Positions 17,301-26,800 of a stretch of 41,598 nt of DNA are shown piece after piece. Below the pieces are notes generated by a model that did not search any database, was not told where the DNA came from, and saw nothing but the letters and a program-made list of their open reading frames with translations. The stretch covers positions 1 to 41,598 of the forward strand of contig NZ_JASCOZ010000024.1 in NCBI RefSeq assembly GCF_029960115.1, read 5' to 3'. The DNA comes from Stenotrophomonas sp. PS02289 (lineage in GTDB: Bacteria > Pseudomonadota > Gammaproteobacteria > Xanthomonadales > Xanthomonadaceae). Both the position numbers and the translations under genes were made by a program. Each line of letters begins with the position of its first letter. Positions within the stretch are counted from its first letter, which is position 1.

Positions 17301-20300
17301 CCTGTACCAGGTCAGCGTGCGCAATGAAGGCCCGTCCCTGGCCACCCGCACCGTCATCGAAGACACCATCACGCCCGCCGCTGGCGCGAACGTCGCCTTC
17401 GTCGGCAGCCGCATCGGCACCCAGACCACGCCGCAGGGCGCGCTGGAAGCGCCGGGTGACCGCTGCACCGTGGCTGCAGGCAGCAGCAACCCCACGACTG
17501 CGCCGCAGACCCTGTCGTGCAGCATGCCGAGCATCGGCGTGTCGACCACCGAGCAGGGTGTGATCGCGGCCGGTCAGACCAGCTACCTGTACCTGATCTA
17601 TCAGTACCTGAACTCGCCGCCGGCGACCGGTGCGACGCTGCTCAATGCGGTGACCGCACGCTCTGCCGAAACCGAGCGTGACACCAGCAACAACAACGCG
17701 GTGCAGGAAACCAGCATCCGTACCCGCGCCGACCTGGCCACCAGCAAGTACAGCGTGGTGCTGGCTCCGAATCCGGACCCGATGCAGCCCCTACCCGCCG
17801 CGGCCACCACCATCAGCCTGCGCCAGCCGTTCTGGTTCGTGGTGGACGTGGTCAACAATGGCCCGGGCCACAGCCTGTCGCGCGACCGCAACGGCGACTC
17901 GCCGATGCGCGGTGATGGCGTGGTGGTCACCGATACCCTGCCGACGGGACTGGAAGTGCTCGGCGGTGCCGAAGCGATCACCTGGCAGAAGGCCGGCAAC
18001 ACGGCCGACGCCGGTGTGCAGAGCAACGGCAACGGCAACTGCACCCTGAGTGGCCGCAACCTGACCTGCCGCATGGGCGACCTCGCCCTGGACGGTCGCA
18101 CCCGCGTGCTGATTCCCGCGCGCTGGACCACGCTGCCCACCAACGGCAACGGCACCAACACCGCACGCGCCACCAGCGACCAGGTCGACCCGGTGCCGGG
18201 CAATGACGAAGGCACCACCACCCACACCGTCGTGCGCTCGTCGCTCGCGGGCGTGGTCTTCCAGGACCGCGACCGCGCCGGTGCCAACGGCGGCACCGTG
18301 CAGGCCGGCGAACCGCTGATCTCCGGCGTGGAAGTACGCCTGACCGGTGAGGACGCCTACGGCAACCCGGTGTCGCTGACCGCTACCACCGATGCCAGCG
18401 GTGCCTATCGCTTCCAGAATCTCGCGCCGGCCAATGGCGCGGGCTACACGCTGACCCAGGTGCAGCCGGCGACCTACGTCAACGGTCCGGTGGCACCGCC
18501 AACCAGCGGCGGCCAGGCACCGTCCGCGGGCGGCACCTTTGCCGCCGTCACGCCGGTCGCCACCGCCGATTCGGTCTACACCGGCATCGCGCTGACCGCC
18601 GGCGTGGACGCTGTGCGCTACAACTTCCCGGAAGTGCGTCGCCCGTCGCTGGCCGGCTTCGTCTACGTCGACAGCAACTACAGCAATACCCGCAACGCCG
18701 GTGATGCGCCCATCGCCAATGCGACGGTCGAACTGCTCGACACCACCGGCAACGTGCTGGCCACCACCACCACCGGTGCGGACGGCAGCTACACCTTCAA
18801 CGCGCTGGATCCGCTGCAGACCTATACGCTGCGCGAAGTGCTGCCTACCGGCAGCTATCGCAACCGCCCGAGTGCGATCAATCCCGGCCTCATCGGCGGT
18901 GTCGCGTGCACGGGCTGCACGGTCAGCACCGGTGTCTCCGGCGATGCACCTACCACCGACCGTATCAACAACATCGATCTGTCCAGTGGCCTGGACGGCA
19001 CCGCGTTCAACTTCGGCGAAGACGCGATTACCGCCATCAGCGGCCACGTCTACCTGGACCGCAACGGCAACGGTGATTTCGAAGCCGGCGACGCCGGCAC
19101 CCGCAACTCGCAGCCGAACGGCGGCCTGCAGGGCGTCACCATCACCTTGACCGGTGCCGGTGCAGACGGCGCGTTCGGCACCGCCGACGACCTCGCCGCG
19201 GTCACTGTGCAGACCGATGCACAGGGTCGCTACGAATTCGACGGACTGGTCGTTGGCCAGAACTACCGCATCGTCGAGACCCAGCCGCAGGGCTATGCGA
19301 ACGCGGCCGAAAATGCCAGCAATACCATCACCGTCAACGCGCTGGCATTGACCGGTTCGAGCGGCAACGATTTCGGCGAGAAGCTGGGTTCGTTGGCCGG
19401 GCAGGTGTTCGAGGACTTCTCCAACACCGCGGCCGGCAACAACAACGGTCTGCGCGACGCGGGCGAAAACCCGATCGCCAATGTCGTCGTCACCCTGACC
19501 GGCATCGACCTGCGTGGCGACGCCGTCAACCTCACCGCCACCACCGATGCCACGGGCGCGTACCGCTTCACCGACCTGCTGCCGCCGCAGGCGGGCACCA
19601 CCTACACGCTGACTGAAACCCAGCCGGCCGGCTACCTGGACGGGAAGCACACCGTGGGCGATGCCGACACGCGCGGCAGCAACGCCGTGGCCAACGTGTT
19701 CTCCGGTATCGCCATCCTCGCCGGCCAGGACGCCAGCGGTTACCTATTCGGTGAGCTGGCCAACGCGCCGATCACCGGCACCGTGTACCTGGACCGCAAC
19801 GACGACGGCAGCCTCAACGCCGGCGACGTCGGCATTCCGGATGTGTCGGTGCGCATCGTCGGTGCGGGTGCCGATGGCGTGTTCGGTACCCCGGATGACA
19901 CCACCGTCGACCTGGTGACCAACGCCGACGGTCAGTACAGCTACCCCGGCGCGATTGCCGGGCAGGACTACCGCATCACCGAAACCCAGCCGACCGGTCT
20001 GGCGGACGGCCGCGAGCAGCCGACCAACCGCATCGACGTCAGCAACCTGCCGGCGGCCGGTTCGGCCGGCAACAACTTCGGTGAGCGCGCCGCAGCGCTG
20101 GCCGGCACCGTGTTCCTGGACCGCAACAACAACGGCCTCCAGGACGCCGGCGAACCCGGCCTGGCCGGCGTGCAGCTGCAGCTGCCGGCGGGCACGGTGA
20201 GCGCGCTGGGGACCGCGGTGACCGCCGTGGCCACCGATGCCGACGGTCGCTACCGCTTCGACGACCTGCTGGCCGGTACCTACAGCGTGACCCAGCAGGC

Positions 20301-23300
20301 GGCCCAGCCGCAGTTCAACGGCGTGACCACGCTCAACGGCGAAACCCGCGCCGGCACGATCGACGCGGCCGCCGCCGGCACGGCGACCGCCGTGGCCGTG
20401 CTGCCCAGCGCGATCAGCGCGATCGTGCTGCCGGCCGGCAAGGACGGCATCGCGATGAACTTCGCCGAGATCCTGCCGGTCGCGGTGAGTGGCAGCGTGT
20501 TCTTCGATGTGGACAACGACGGGGCCCGCAACGGTGCCGCCGAAACCGGCATCGAAGACGTGGTCATCCAGATCACCGGCACCGACGACACCGGGGCCAG
20601 CGTCGATCTGCAGACCCGCACCAATGCCGACGGCGAGTTCACCTTCGTAGGACTGCGTCCGGGCATCTACACCCTGACCGAGCCGCAGCAGCCGGCGGGC
20701 ACCAGCAATGGCATCACCACCGCCGGCACCGTGGGCGGCACGCCGCAGGGCACCGCCACGCCGGTCACCACCGTACCCAGCCGGATCAGCACGATCGATC
20801 TGCGCGTGCCGGGCACCACCTCGGTTGACAACCTGTTCGGCGAGCTGCCGCTCAACAGTGGCATCAGCGGCAAGGTGTGGCTGGACCGCAACAATGACGG
20901 CGTGGTCGACCCGGCCGAGACCGGCCTGGCCGGCGTGCGCGTGCTGCTGACCGGCACCGACGTCACCAGCAACACGATCACCCGCAGCACCGTGACCGAT
21001 GCCGATGGCAGCTACAGCTTCGCCGAGCTGCCGCCGGGCACCTACGTGGTCAGCGAACCCGACCAGCCCACCGGCACCCGCGACGGCCGCACCGTGGCCG
21101 GCAGCACCGGTGGCACGGTCACCGCGCCCGGCACCCCGGTGTCGCAGATCAGCGCCGTGTCGCTGGGCGTGAACCAGCAGTCGATCCACAACAACTTCGG
21201 CGAGATTCCGGTCAGCCGGATCAGCGGTCGCGTCTACAACGACAGCAACGACAACGGCCGCGTGGACGCGGGCGAGGGCGGCATTGCCGGCGTCAGCATC
21301 GTGCTGGACGGTACCGACGACCTCGGTCAGCCGGTGTCGCTCAGCCAGACCACCGATGCCGAAGGCCGCTATCGCTTCGACGACCTGCGCCCGGGCACCT
21401 ACCGTGTGACCGAGCCGACCCAGCCGCCGCAGACCCTCAACGGCATCACCCGCGCCGGCACCATCGACGGCACGCCGGTGGGCGTGGTCACCGACCGCGC
21501 CACCGTGCCGTCGGCGATCAGCCAGATCGTGCTGCCGCTGGGCGTCGATTCGATCGACAACGACTTCGGTGAAATCGGCGACTCGCCGGACCTGATGGTC
21601 ACCAAGGCCTCGACCGTGACCCGCTTCACCGTCAACAACGTGGCCGGCTACACCCTGCAGGTGCGCAACGGCGGGCAGCAGCCCAGCCGTGGCGAGTACA
21701 CCGTGCACGACCGCCTGCCGGCGGGGCTGAGCCTGGACGGTGTGCCGGTGGGCACGGGCTGGACCTGCACCGGCGAGCCTGGCGCGGTCCGCTTCAGCTG
21801 TGCCAGCCAGCGCGTGCTGGGGGCCGGCGAGGTCTCGCCGGACACCATTGCCGTGCAGGTGCGCGTGAGCGCGTCGGCTGCCGAAGCCGGCACCGTCAAC
21901 AATGCGGTGCTGGTTGAAGGCGGCGGTGAGAATCCGTTCCGCGCCCCGACCCCGACCGAGCGCAGCGCCTTCGAAGGCGAGGTCACCGACCTGCCGCTGT
22001 GCGATGTGGCGATCACCCAGAACGCCTGCCGTGTGCCCAATGCCGTGCAGCTCAGCGCATCGGTGGGCGGTACCGTGTGGTACGACGTCGGCAACGACGA
22101 CCAGCTGCTCGACGGTGCCGACCAGCGCCTGTCGGCATGGATCGTCGAACTGGTTGACGCCACCACGGGCCGACAGGTCGCCACCACGGTGACCGCCGCC
22201 GACGGCAGTTACCGCTTCGGTGACGTCGTGCCGGGCGTGAAGTGGAACATCCGCTTCCGCGATCCCCGCTCGAACGTGCTGTGGCCGTTCCCGGTCACCC
22301 GCGAAACCGCCAACGGCGTGCAGACCGCCTGCGACGCGGATGCTGCGATCGCGCGCAGCGGCGTCAGCGCCTGCCGCACCAGCGACAACGGAGTGAGCCA
22401 GCTGGAAGTGGTGCTGGCCGCTGGCCAGCACCTGGCCCAGCAGAGCCTGCCGGTGGACCCGTCGGGTGTGGTGTACGACGCCACCACGCGTGACGTGGTG
22501 CCGGGTGCGGTGGTGACGCTGAGCCCGGTGGGGATGTGCAGCGGCTTCGACCCCGCGACCAGCATCCTCAACGGCAGTGGCGGTGGCTATCGCATCGAAG
22601 GCAGCAGCATCGCCATGACCGTGGGCAGCGAAGGCTTCTATCAGTTCGCCTTCGGTCCGGCCGCGCCGGCGCGCTGCGAGTTCCAGCTCTCGGTCACCCC
22701 GCCGGGCGGCTATCAGTTCGTGTCGACGATGATTCCGCCGCAGAGCGGTGCGTTGTCCCCGGCCGGTGCCGCCGGTGCCAACCACGTGGTGCAGCCGAAC
22801 AGCGAAGCCCCGACCGGTGCGGTCGGTACGGCGACGCAGTACTACCTGAACCTGTTCGCCGGTTCGGCCACGGCGGCCATCGTGCACAACCATCTGCCGC
22901 TGGATACGGCGGTGGCCACCGGGCTGGTGATCAGCAAGAACGGTGACCGCCAGACCGCCGAGATCGGCGACACCGTGCAGTACACCATCACCATCCGCCA
23001 GACCGCCGGCAGCGCGCTGCAGTCGGTGAACGTGATCGACCGCCTGCCGCGCGGCTTCACCTACATCGACGGCACGGCACGTGCCGACGGTCGCGCGGTG
23101 GCTGATCCGGCCGGAAAGCCGGGTCCGTTGCTGGGCTTCGGCGTCGGTCCGATCAGCGTCGGCGGTCAGATCGTGCTGACCTATCGCGTCCGCGTGGGCG
23201 TCGGTGCGCAGCAGGGTGACGGCGTCAACCGCGCCCAGGCGCACGGCTGTTCGATTGCCGGTGGCTGCATCGATCCGGTCGGCATCACCCCGTTGCCCGG

Positions 23301-23883
23301 CGCGCTGGCCTCCAACCGCGCCGAGTACCGCGTGCGCGTCACCGGTGGTGTGTTCACCGACCAGGCCTGCGTGCTTGGCAAGGTGTTCGTGGACTGCAAC
23401 AACAACCACGTACAGGACCGCGAAGAGCTGGGTATTCCGGGCGTGCGCATGTACTTCTCCGACGGCACCTGGGTGATCAGCGACTCGGAAGGCAAGTACA
23501 GCTACTGCGGCCTGCCGGCACAGAGCCACACCTTGAAGGTGGACGCCAGCACGCTGCCGCGTGGTGCGCGCCTGACCACCAGCAGCAACCGCAACCTCGG
23601 CGATGCCGACAGCCTGTTCCTGGACCTGAAGAACGGTGAGCTGCATCGCGCCGACTTCATTGAAGGCAGCTGTGCCAACCCGGTGCTGGAGCAGGTCAAG
23701 GCCCGCCGCACCCAGGGTGAAGTCAGCGCGCCGGAAACCGAACCGGGCCAGGGTGCGCTGCGCTTTGAAAGCAAACCCGCGCGTGCACCGCAGCAGGCGA
23801 CCGACACGGCCAACCAGAGACCGATCGTGCAACCCCGAGAACTGAAGCCCGCCCAGGACGCGGCGGCGGAGGGCCAGCCATGA
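14338..23883 (+). CDS. Giant secreted DUF11/SdrD-B-like repeat protein
   Basis: The 3181-residue product starts at an ATG preceded by AGGGGA. It has a long signal peptide ending near residue 46 (TLMLLPLPALA). About eight DUF11-type repeats follow, starting near residues 47, 198, 319, 450, 616, 774, 955 and 1131, most beginning ADL plus a KT or KS motif and containing a V-N-NGPS pattern. Nine SdrD-B-like repeats then start near 1302, 1437, 1566, 1685, 1810, 1920, 2049, 2174 and 2292; typical elements are DRNNDG, TDADGSYSF and a closing NNFGE. Further DUF11 and B-like modules lie at about 2415, 2572 and 2862, with a final Cys-containing B-like domain at 3011 and a polar, Pro/Gln-rich tail. The B-like loops resemble calcium-binding sites. 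No LPXTG, PEP-CTERM, RTX or autotransporter signal is visible. The stop overlaps the next start as ATGA. Role inferred: giant surface adhesin or filament. Confidence 0.9.
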   Translation: MSSQSDRAVICAAVSLFERARGSRVRHAWLRRALTTLMLLPLPALAIDLQITDFSDTGYDPVPAGTTVIYNVKVENGANDNATGSVTIFDLPAGTALGSTAPAGCSSSAGANGITRVVCTNPSLSANGTPYEFKLPVTTLASQPATITVRAAIGFASALPPATSPISDLQNNDPFFGSDTNVPNNRTSQNTTIQAAADLELEKTASPGQVIGGGEVLYRLTVRNNGPSVTTGFNVVDTLPPNVTLVGTPSGADWSFSQQNGTYNGTLAVGATTSYTFRGKVNVGTGNIVNSAVVNAGSVPDAVPNNNSSSVTTAVTAGADLLLSKSVSPAPAAAGSEVTYTLTARNDGPSAASTVVIDDPLPEGFLVNGVSGPAGWTCSNNVERTRVTCNAASFASGTQAQIRIQAQVPSTGTNSSGTVTNTAVISAATPDPASANNTASVGLTVIPDGADLRMTKSKTPQLVPVWNNTGLRTDSVMTSSIRAQNMGPRTVTANLQLVDTLAVGEEWVDANGNPYAANTPITVGNFSCSVDSAWSGTAAQVVTCTQTTNYPVAVNAYSQMLTLRTLARLQGTLTNTACTGGSGGSAEPTTGGGINLDPNTTNDCTGASSRSTDARADLSITKRTNEVGDADNILRDTDASVTYTLVVTNTGAPTTGVVVNDPIPGFVSGATTVTEVTRPANWSCGLSGSSWICRSLTTPLGTNATATIAFRVNRALYDSQAQGAVTCAGQLQPAGRFCNTAGVSVDPSVTGAIGEANPNNNSASDWVQIDPVTNVATTAKDITSGSPGRVGVNTTYRITYQNRGPSLARGVVFSDTFTLPANDAGFVLVSASRTGSGNTACTVTSYDASISSATAPGGTSWFNTGGTPATLRLTCAPLDMAYDSTQTMNVVIRPNVNSGNTGRQFTNVGTFHFDPDNTGTAIPASGTDSSGRSYNYNSNTTDDVRNAVLVFEAGEVDLIVNKIDQNFVGGVDPLGFDSRPGQETNNYILYQVSVRNEGPSLATRTVIEDTITPAAGANVAFVGSRIGTQTTPQGALEAPGDRCTVAAGSSNPTTAPQTLSCSMPSIGVSTTEQGVIAAGQTSYLYLIYQYLNSPPATGATLLNAVTARSAETERDTSNNNAVQETSIRTRADLATSKYSVVLAPNPDPMQPLPAAATTISLRQPFWFVVDVVNNGPGHSLSRDRNGDSPMRGDGVVVTDTLPTGLEVLGGAEAITWQKAGNTADAGVQSNGNGNCTLSGRNLTCRMGDLALDGRTRVLIPARWTTLPTNGNGTNTARATSDQVDPVPGNDEGTTTHTVVRSSLAGVVFQDRDRAGANGGTVQAGEPLISGVEVRLTGEDAYGNPVSLTATTDASGAYRFQNLAPANGAGYTLTQVQPATYVNGPVAPPTSGGQAPSAGGTFAAVTPVATADSVYTGIALTAGVDAVRYNFPEVRRPSLAGFVYVDSNYSNTRNAGDAPIANATVELLDTTGNVLATTTTGADGSYTFNALDPLQTYTLREVLPTGSYRNRPSAINPGLIGGVACTGCTVSTGVSGDAPTTDRINNIDLSSGLDGTAFNFGEDAITAISGHVYLDRNGNGDFEAGDAGTRNSQPNGGLQGVTITLTGAGADGAFGTADDLAAVTVQTDAQGRYEFDGLVVGQNYRIVETQPQGYANAAENASNTITVNALALTGSSGNDFGEKLGSLAGQVFEDFSNTAAGNNNGLRDAGENPIANVVVTLTGIDLRGDAVNLTATTDATGAYRFTDLLPPQAGTTYTLTETQPAGYLDGKHTVGDADTRGSNAVANVFSGIAILAGQDASGYLFGELANAPITGTVYLDRNDDGSLNAGDVGIPDVSVRIVGAGADGVFGTPDDTTVDLVTNADGQYSYPGAIAGQDYRITETQPTGLADGREQPTNRIDVSNLPAAGSAGNNFGERAAALAGTVFLDRNNNGLQDAGEPGLAGVQLQLPAGTVSALGTAVTAVATDADGRYRFDDLLAGTYSVTQQAAQPQFNGVTTLNGETRAGTIDAAAAGTATAVAVLPSAISAIVLPAGKDGIAMNFAEILPVAVSGSVFFDVDNDGARNGAAETGIEDVVIQITGTDDTGASVDLQTRTNADGEFTFVGLRPGIYTLTEPQQPAGTSNGITTAGTVGGTPQGTATPVTTVPSRISTIDLRVPGTTSVDNLFGELPLNSGISGKVWLDRNNDGVVDPAETGLAGVRVLLTGTDVTSNTITRSTVTDADGSYSFAELPPGTYVVSEPDQPTGTRDGRTVAGSTGGTVTAPGTPVSQISAVSLGVNQQSIHNNFGEIPVSRISGRVYNDSNDNGRVDAGEGGIAGVSIVLDGTDDLGQPVSLSQTTDAEGRYRFDDLRPGTYRVTEPTQPPQTLNGITRAGTIDGTPVGVVTDRATVPSAISQIVLPLGVDSIDNDFGEIGDSPDLMVTKASTVTRFTVNNVAGYTLQVRNGGQQPSRGEYTVHDRLPAGLSLDGVPVGTGWTCTGEPGAVRFSCASQRVLGAGEVSPDTIAVQVRVSASAAEAGTVNNAVLVEGGGENPFRAPTPTERSAFEGEVTDLPLCDVAITQNACRVPNAVQLSASVGGTVWYDVGNDDQLLDGADQRLSAWIVELVDATTGRQVATTVTAADGSYRFGDVVPGVKWNIRFRDPRSNVLWPFPVTRETANGVQTACDADAAIARSGVSACRTSDNGVSQLEVVLAAGQHLAQQSLPVDPSGVVYDATTRDVVPGAVVTLSPVGMCSGFDPATSILNGSGGGYRIEGSSIAMTVGSEGFYQFAFGPAAPARCEFQLSVTPPGGYQFVSTMIPPQSGALSPAGAAGANHVVQPNSEAPTGAVGTATQYYLNLFAGSATAAIVHNHLPLDTAVATGLVISKNGDRQTAEIGDTVQYTITIRQTAGSALQSVNVIDRLPRGFTYIDGTARADGRAVADPAGKPGPLLGFGVGPISVGGQIVLTYRVRVGVGAQQGDGVNRAQAHGCSIAGGCIDPVGITPLPGALASNRAEYRVRVTGGVFTDQACVLGKVFVDCNNNHVQDREELGIPGVRMYFSDGTWVISDSEGKYSYCGLPAQSHTLKVDASTLPRGARLTTSSNRNLGDADSLFLDLKNGELHRADFIEGSCANPVLEQVKARRTQGEVSAPETEPGQGALRFESKPARAPQQATDTANQRPIVQPRELKPAQDAAAEGQP
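18241..21579 (+). repeat. Array of nine SdrD-B-like domain repeats
   Basis: Nine diverged units of about 110-135 codons lie head to tail inside the giant gene. Each opens with a G-x-V-x-x-D-x-N core and closes with FGE. They are similar in protein but well diverged in DNA, so the array looks old and relatively stable. Units 7-9 share an extra GTPxG segment and are the most alike. Confidence 0.75.
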
Positions 23884-26800
23884 GCCGCGCCCCCCTGATG
23901 CGCGGCCTGCCGCGCCTGAGCCTGCTGGCCTGTGCGCTGGCAGCGGTGCCGGCCATGGCGCAGAGCACCGGCACCCCCGGCCGCTTCACCCCGGTGCTGG
24001 GCGATGCCAGCACCCTGTACCCGCGCAGCCCGTCCAGCCTGGACACTGCGCCGCACGCTGTGGCCGCGCGCCCCGACGTGCTCGACCGCATCGTGGTCGA
24101 ACTGGACCGCGACGGTGTACCGGCCGATGGCCAGAGCGCCGTGCACGTGCGCGTGCAGCTGCTCGATGGCAACGCGCGTCCGCTGACCGGCACCACCTTC
24201 GTCACGATCGAGAACAGCGGTGGCCGCATCCGCCTGCCGGGTTCGCGCACGGATGAGTTCGGTCCCGGTGCATTGGACGCCGACAAGGTCACGCCGGGCG
24301 TGCAGCTGCAGGTGGTCGACGGCCAGGCCGAGTTCGAGCTGATTGCCCCGCATGATCCGCAGGATGTGCTGCTGCGGGTGACCGCCGGCGACCAGACCGC
24401 GCAGGGCAGCATCGGCTTCCTGCCGGAAATGCGTGAGCTGCTGGCCACCGGCCTGGTGGAAGGCATCATCAACTTCCGTCGGCGTGGCAATGCCAGTGCG
24501 ATCGCGCCGGTGGAGAACCACGATGCCTTCGACCGCGACATCCGCCGCTGGGAGCGTCAGTTCAACAACGGCAAGGCCAACGCCTCCGCGCGCACCGCGT
24601 TCTTCGTCAAGGGTCGGATCAAGGGTGAGTACCTGCTCACCGCCGCGTATGACTCGGACAAGGACACACGCGGTCGCCTGCTGCGTGACATCCAGCCGGA
24701 GGAGTTCTATCCGGTCTACGGCGACAGCTCGCTGCGCGGCTTCGATGCGCGTTCGGCGGAGCGCCTGTACGTGCGTATCGACAACAAGCGCAGCTACCTG
24801 CTGTACGGTGACTTCCAGACCGGCGACGGCCTGGCGACCGCCACCGGCATCGGCGGCAGCGGCCCGATTCCGCAGCGCAGCCTGGGTACCTACAACCGCA
24901 CGGCGACCGGCCTGGGCTGGCACTTTGAAAGCGAGCGCGTGCGCAGCAACGTATTTGCCATGCAGGACTCGCTGCGCCAGGTGATCGAGGAGTTCCGCAC
25001 CCAGGGCAGCGGTCCCTACGCGCTGCGCAACAACGCAGTGCTGGAAGGCAGCGAGCGTGTGGAAGTGATCACCCGCGACCGCAATCAACCGACCCGCATT
25101 GTCTCGGTGCGCGCGCTGGCGCGGCTGGTGGACTACAGCTTCGAGCCGTTCTCCGGTCGCATCCTGCTCAACCAGTTCCTGCCGGCGTTCGACAGCGACC
25201 TCAATCCGGTGTCGCTGCGCATCACCTACGAGCTCGACCAGGACACCGAGAAGTTCTGGGTCGGCGGTGCCGATGCCCAGGTCAAGCTGACCGAGCGCAT
25301 GGAAGTCGGCGCGGCCGCAGTGGAAGACCGCAACCCGTACGCCGCCTTCCGCATGGGTAGCGCCAACGCGAGCTATCGCTTTGGTGACAACACGCTGCTG
25401 GTGGCGGAGTTCGCCCGCACCCGCAGCGAGGTCAACACCAACACCATCAACCAGGTCACCTCGCAGGGCTTGAAGGACGTGACCGGTGAAGTGGAAGGCG
25501 ACGCCTGGCGGGTCGAGTTCGCGCACGACACCGAGCGCTTCGATGCGCGCCTGTTCGCGGCGCGTACCGATCCAGCCTTCAACAACCCGGCCGCACCGCT
25601 GTACGGCGGCCGGGGCGAATACAACGCGCAGGTGAGCTACCGCGTTGGGCCGCGACTGGAGCTGTATCTGGAAGGCCTGCGCAGCGAAGACCGCAATCCC
25701 GACGGTGGCGAACGCGATGCCGGCGGTGCCGGTGTGCGGGTCAGCGCCACCGAGCGCCTGACCGTGGACCTGGGCCTGCGCAGCATCCGCGAAACCATCG
25801 GCGTGACCTCGCCGTGGTCATCGGGCGTGCCGTTCGGCAACGCCGGTGGGCTGACCGGCGGTTTCGCCACCGGCTCCGGTGGCGGTGCACTGGGCTACGG
25901 CCAGCAGGCGCTGGATCCGGCCACCGGATTGATGGTGATCAACAGCAGCAGCACCGGCAGCCCGCTCACCAGCGACCTGCCGGTCGGCACCGAGCTGGAA
26001 TCGAACAGCGCCCGCATCGGCCTGGGCTATCGCCTGACGGACCGCTTCAGCGCCGGCGCTGAAGTGGAGAACAGCGTCAGCGGCGAGGATCGTCGCCGTC
26101 TGGCGGCGGGTCTGGACTACCAGGTGTTCGAACGCAGCCGCCTGTATGGCCGCTACGAGAAGCAGACCGGCCTGACCAGCGCCTACGGCATCACCACCAC
26201 CGACCGCGAGGCCGATGCGCTGGTGTTCGGTATCGACAGCAACTACCTGCGCGATACCCAGACCTTCAGCGAGTACCGCCTGCGCGATGCGATCAGCGGA
26301 CGCGACGTGCAGACCGCCTCGGGCATCCGCAATACCTGGGACATCGCCCAGGGCCTGCGTCTGAGCAGTTCGGCCGAGCACGTCAAAGTGATCGACGGCA
26401 GCACCGGTGACAGCACCGGCCTCGCGCTGGGCCTGGACTACAGTGCCAACCCACTGTGGCGCGGCGCGTTCCGTGTCGAGCACCGCATTTCCGATGATGT
26501 GCCGGACACCGAGACCAACGAGGCCTTCGACACCACGCTGGTGCAGTTCATGCTGGCCCGCAAGCTCAGCCGCGACTGGACGCTGCTGGCCCGCAACTAC
26601 CTGTTGAGCACCCGCTACGACGCGCGCGGTGACGTGCTGCAGGACCGCTTCCAGCTCGGCGTGGCCTACCGCGATACCGACCGCAACCGGATCAACGCAC
26701 TGGCGCGCTACGAGTACAAGCTCGAGCGCGATGAGAGCGGACTGACCCTGGTCGATGGCGGCATTGTCGACGGTAGCAGCCAGGACGTGCGCACCCGCGC

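Noticed and set aside
17791-19650. 619-codon antisense open frame in the giant gene
   Set aside because: Same reason: an absence of stops caused by GC-rich codon use opposite the sense repeats.
19744-23832. 1362-codon open frame antisense to the giant gene
   Set aside because: It mirrors the repeat codon pattern of the sense gene in a GC-rich genome, has no ribosome-binding site, and its translation is a His/Arg/Gly/Val-rich string without domains. The sense frame has a signal peptide and recognisable repeats.
23502-25526. 674-codon minus-strand frame across the giant gene and barrel gene
   Set aside because: It spans the junction of two well-supported sense genes, with no start signal and no protein-like domain.
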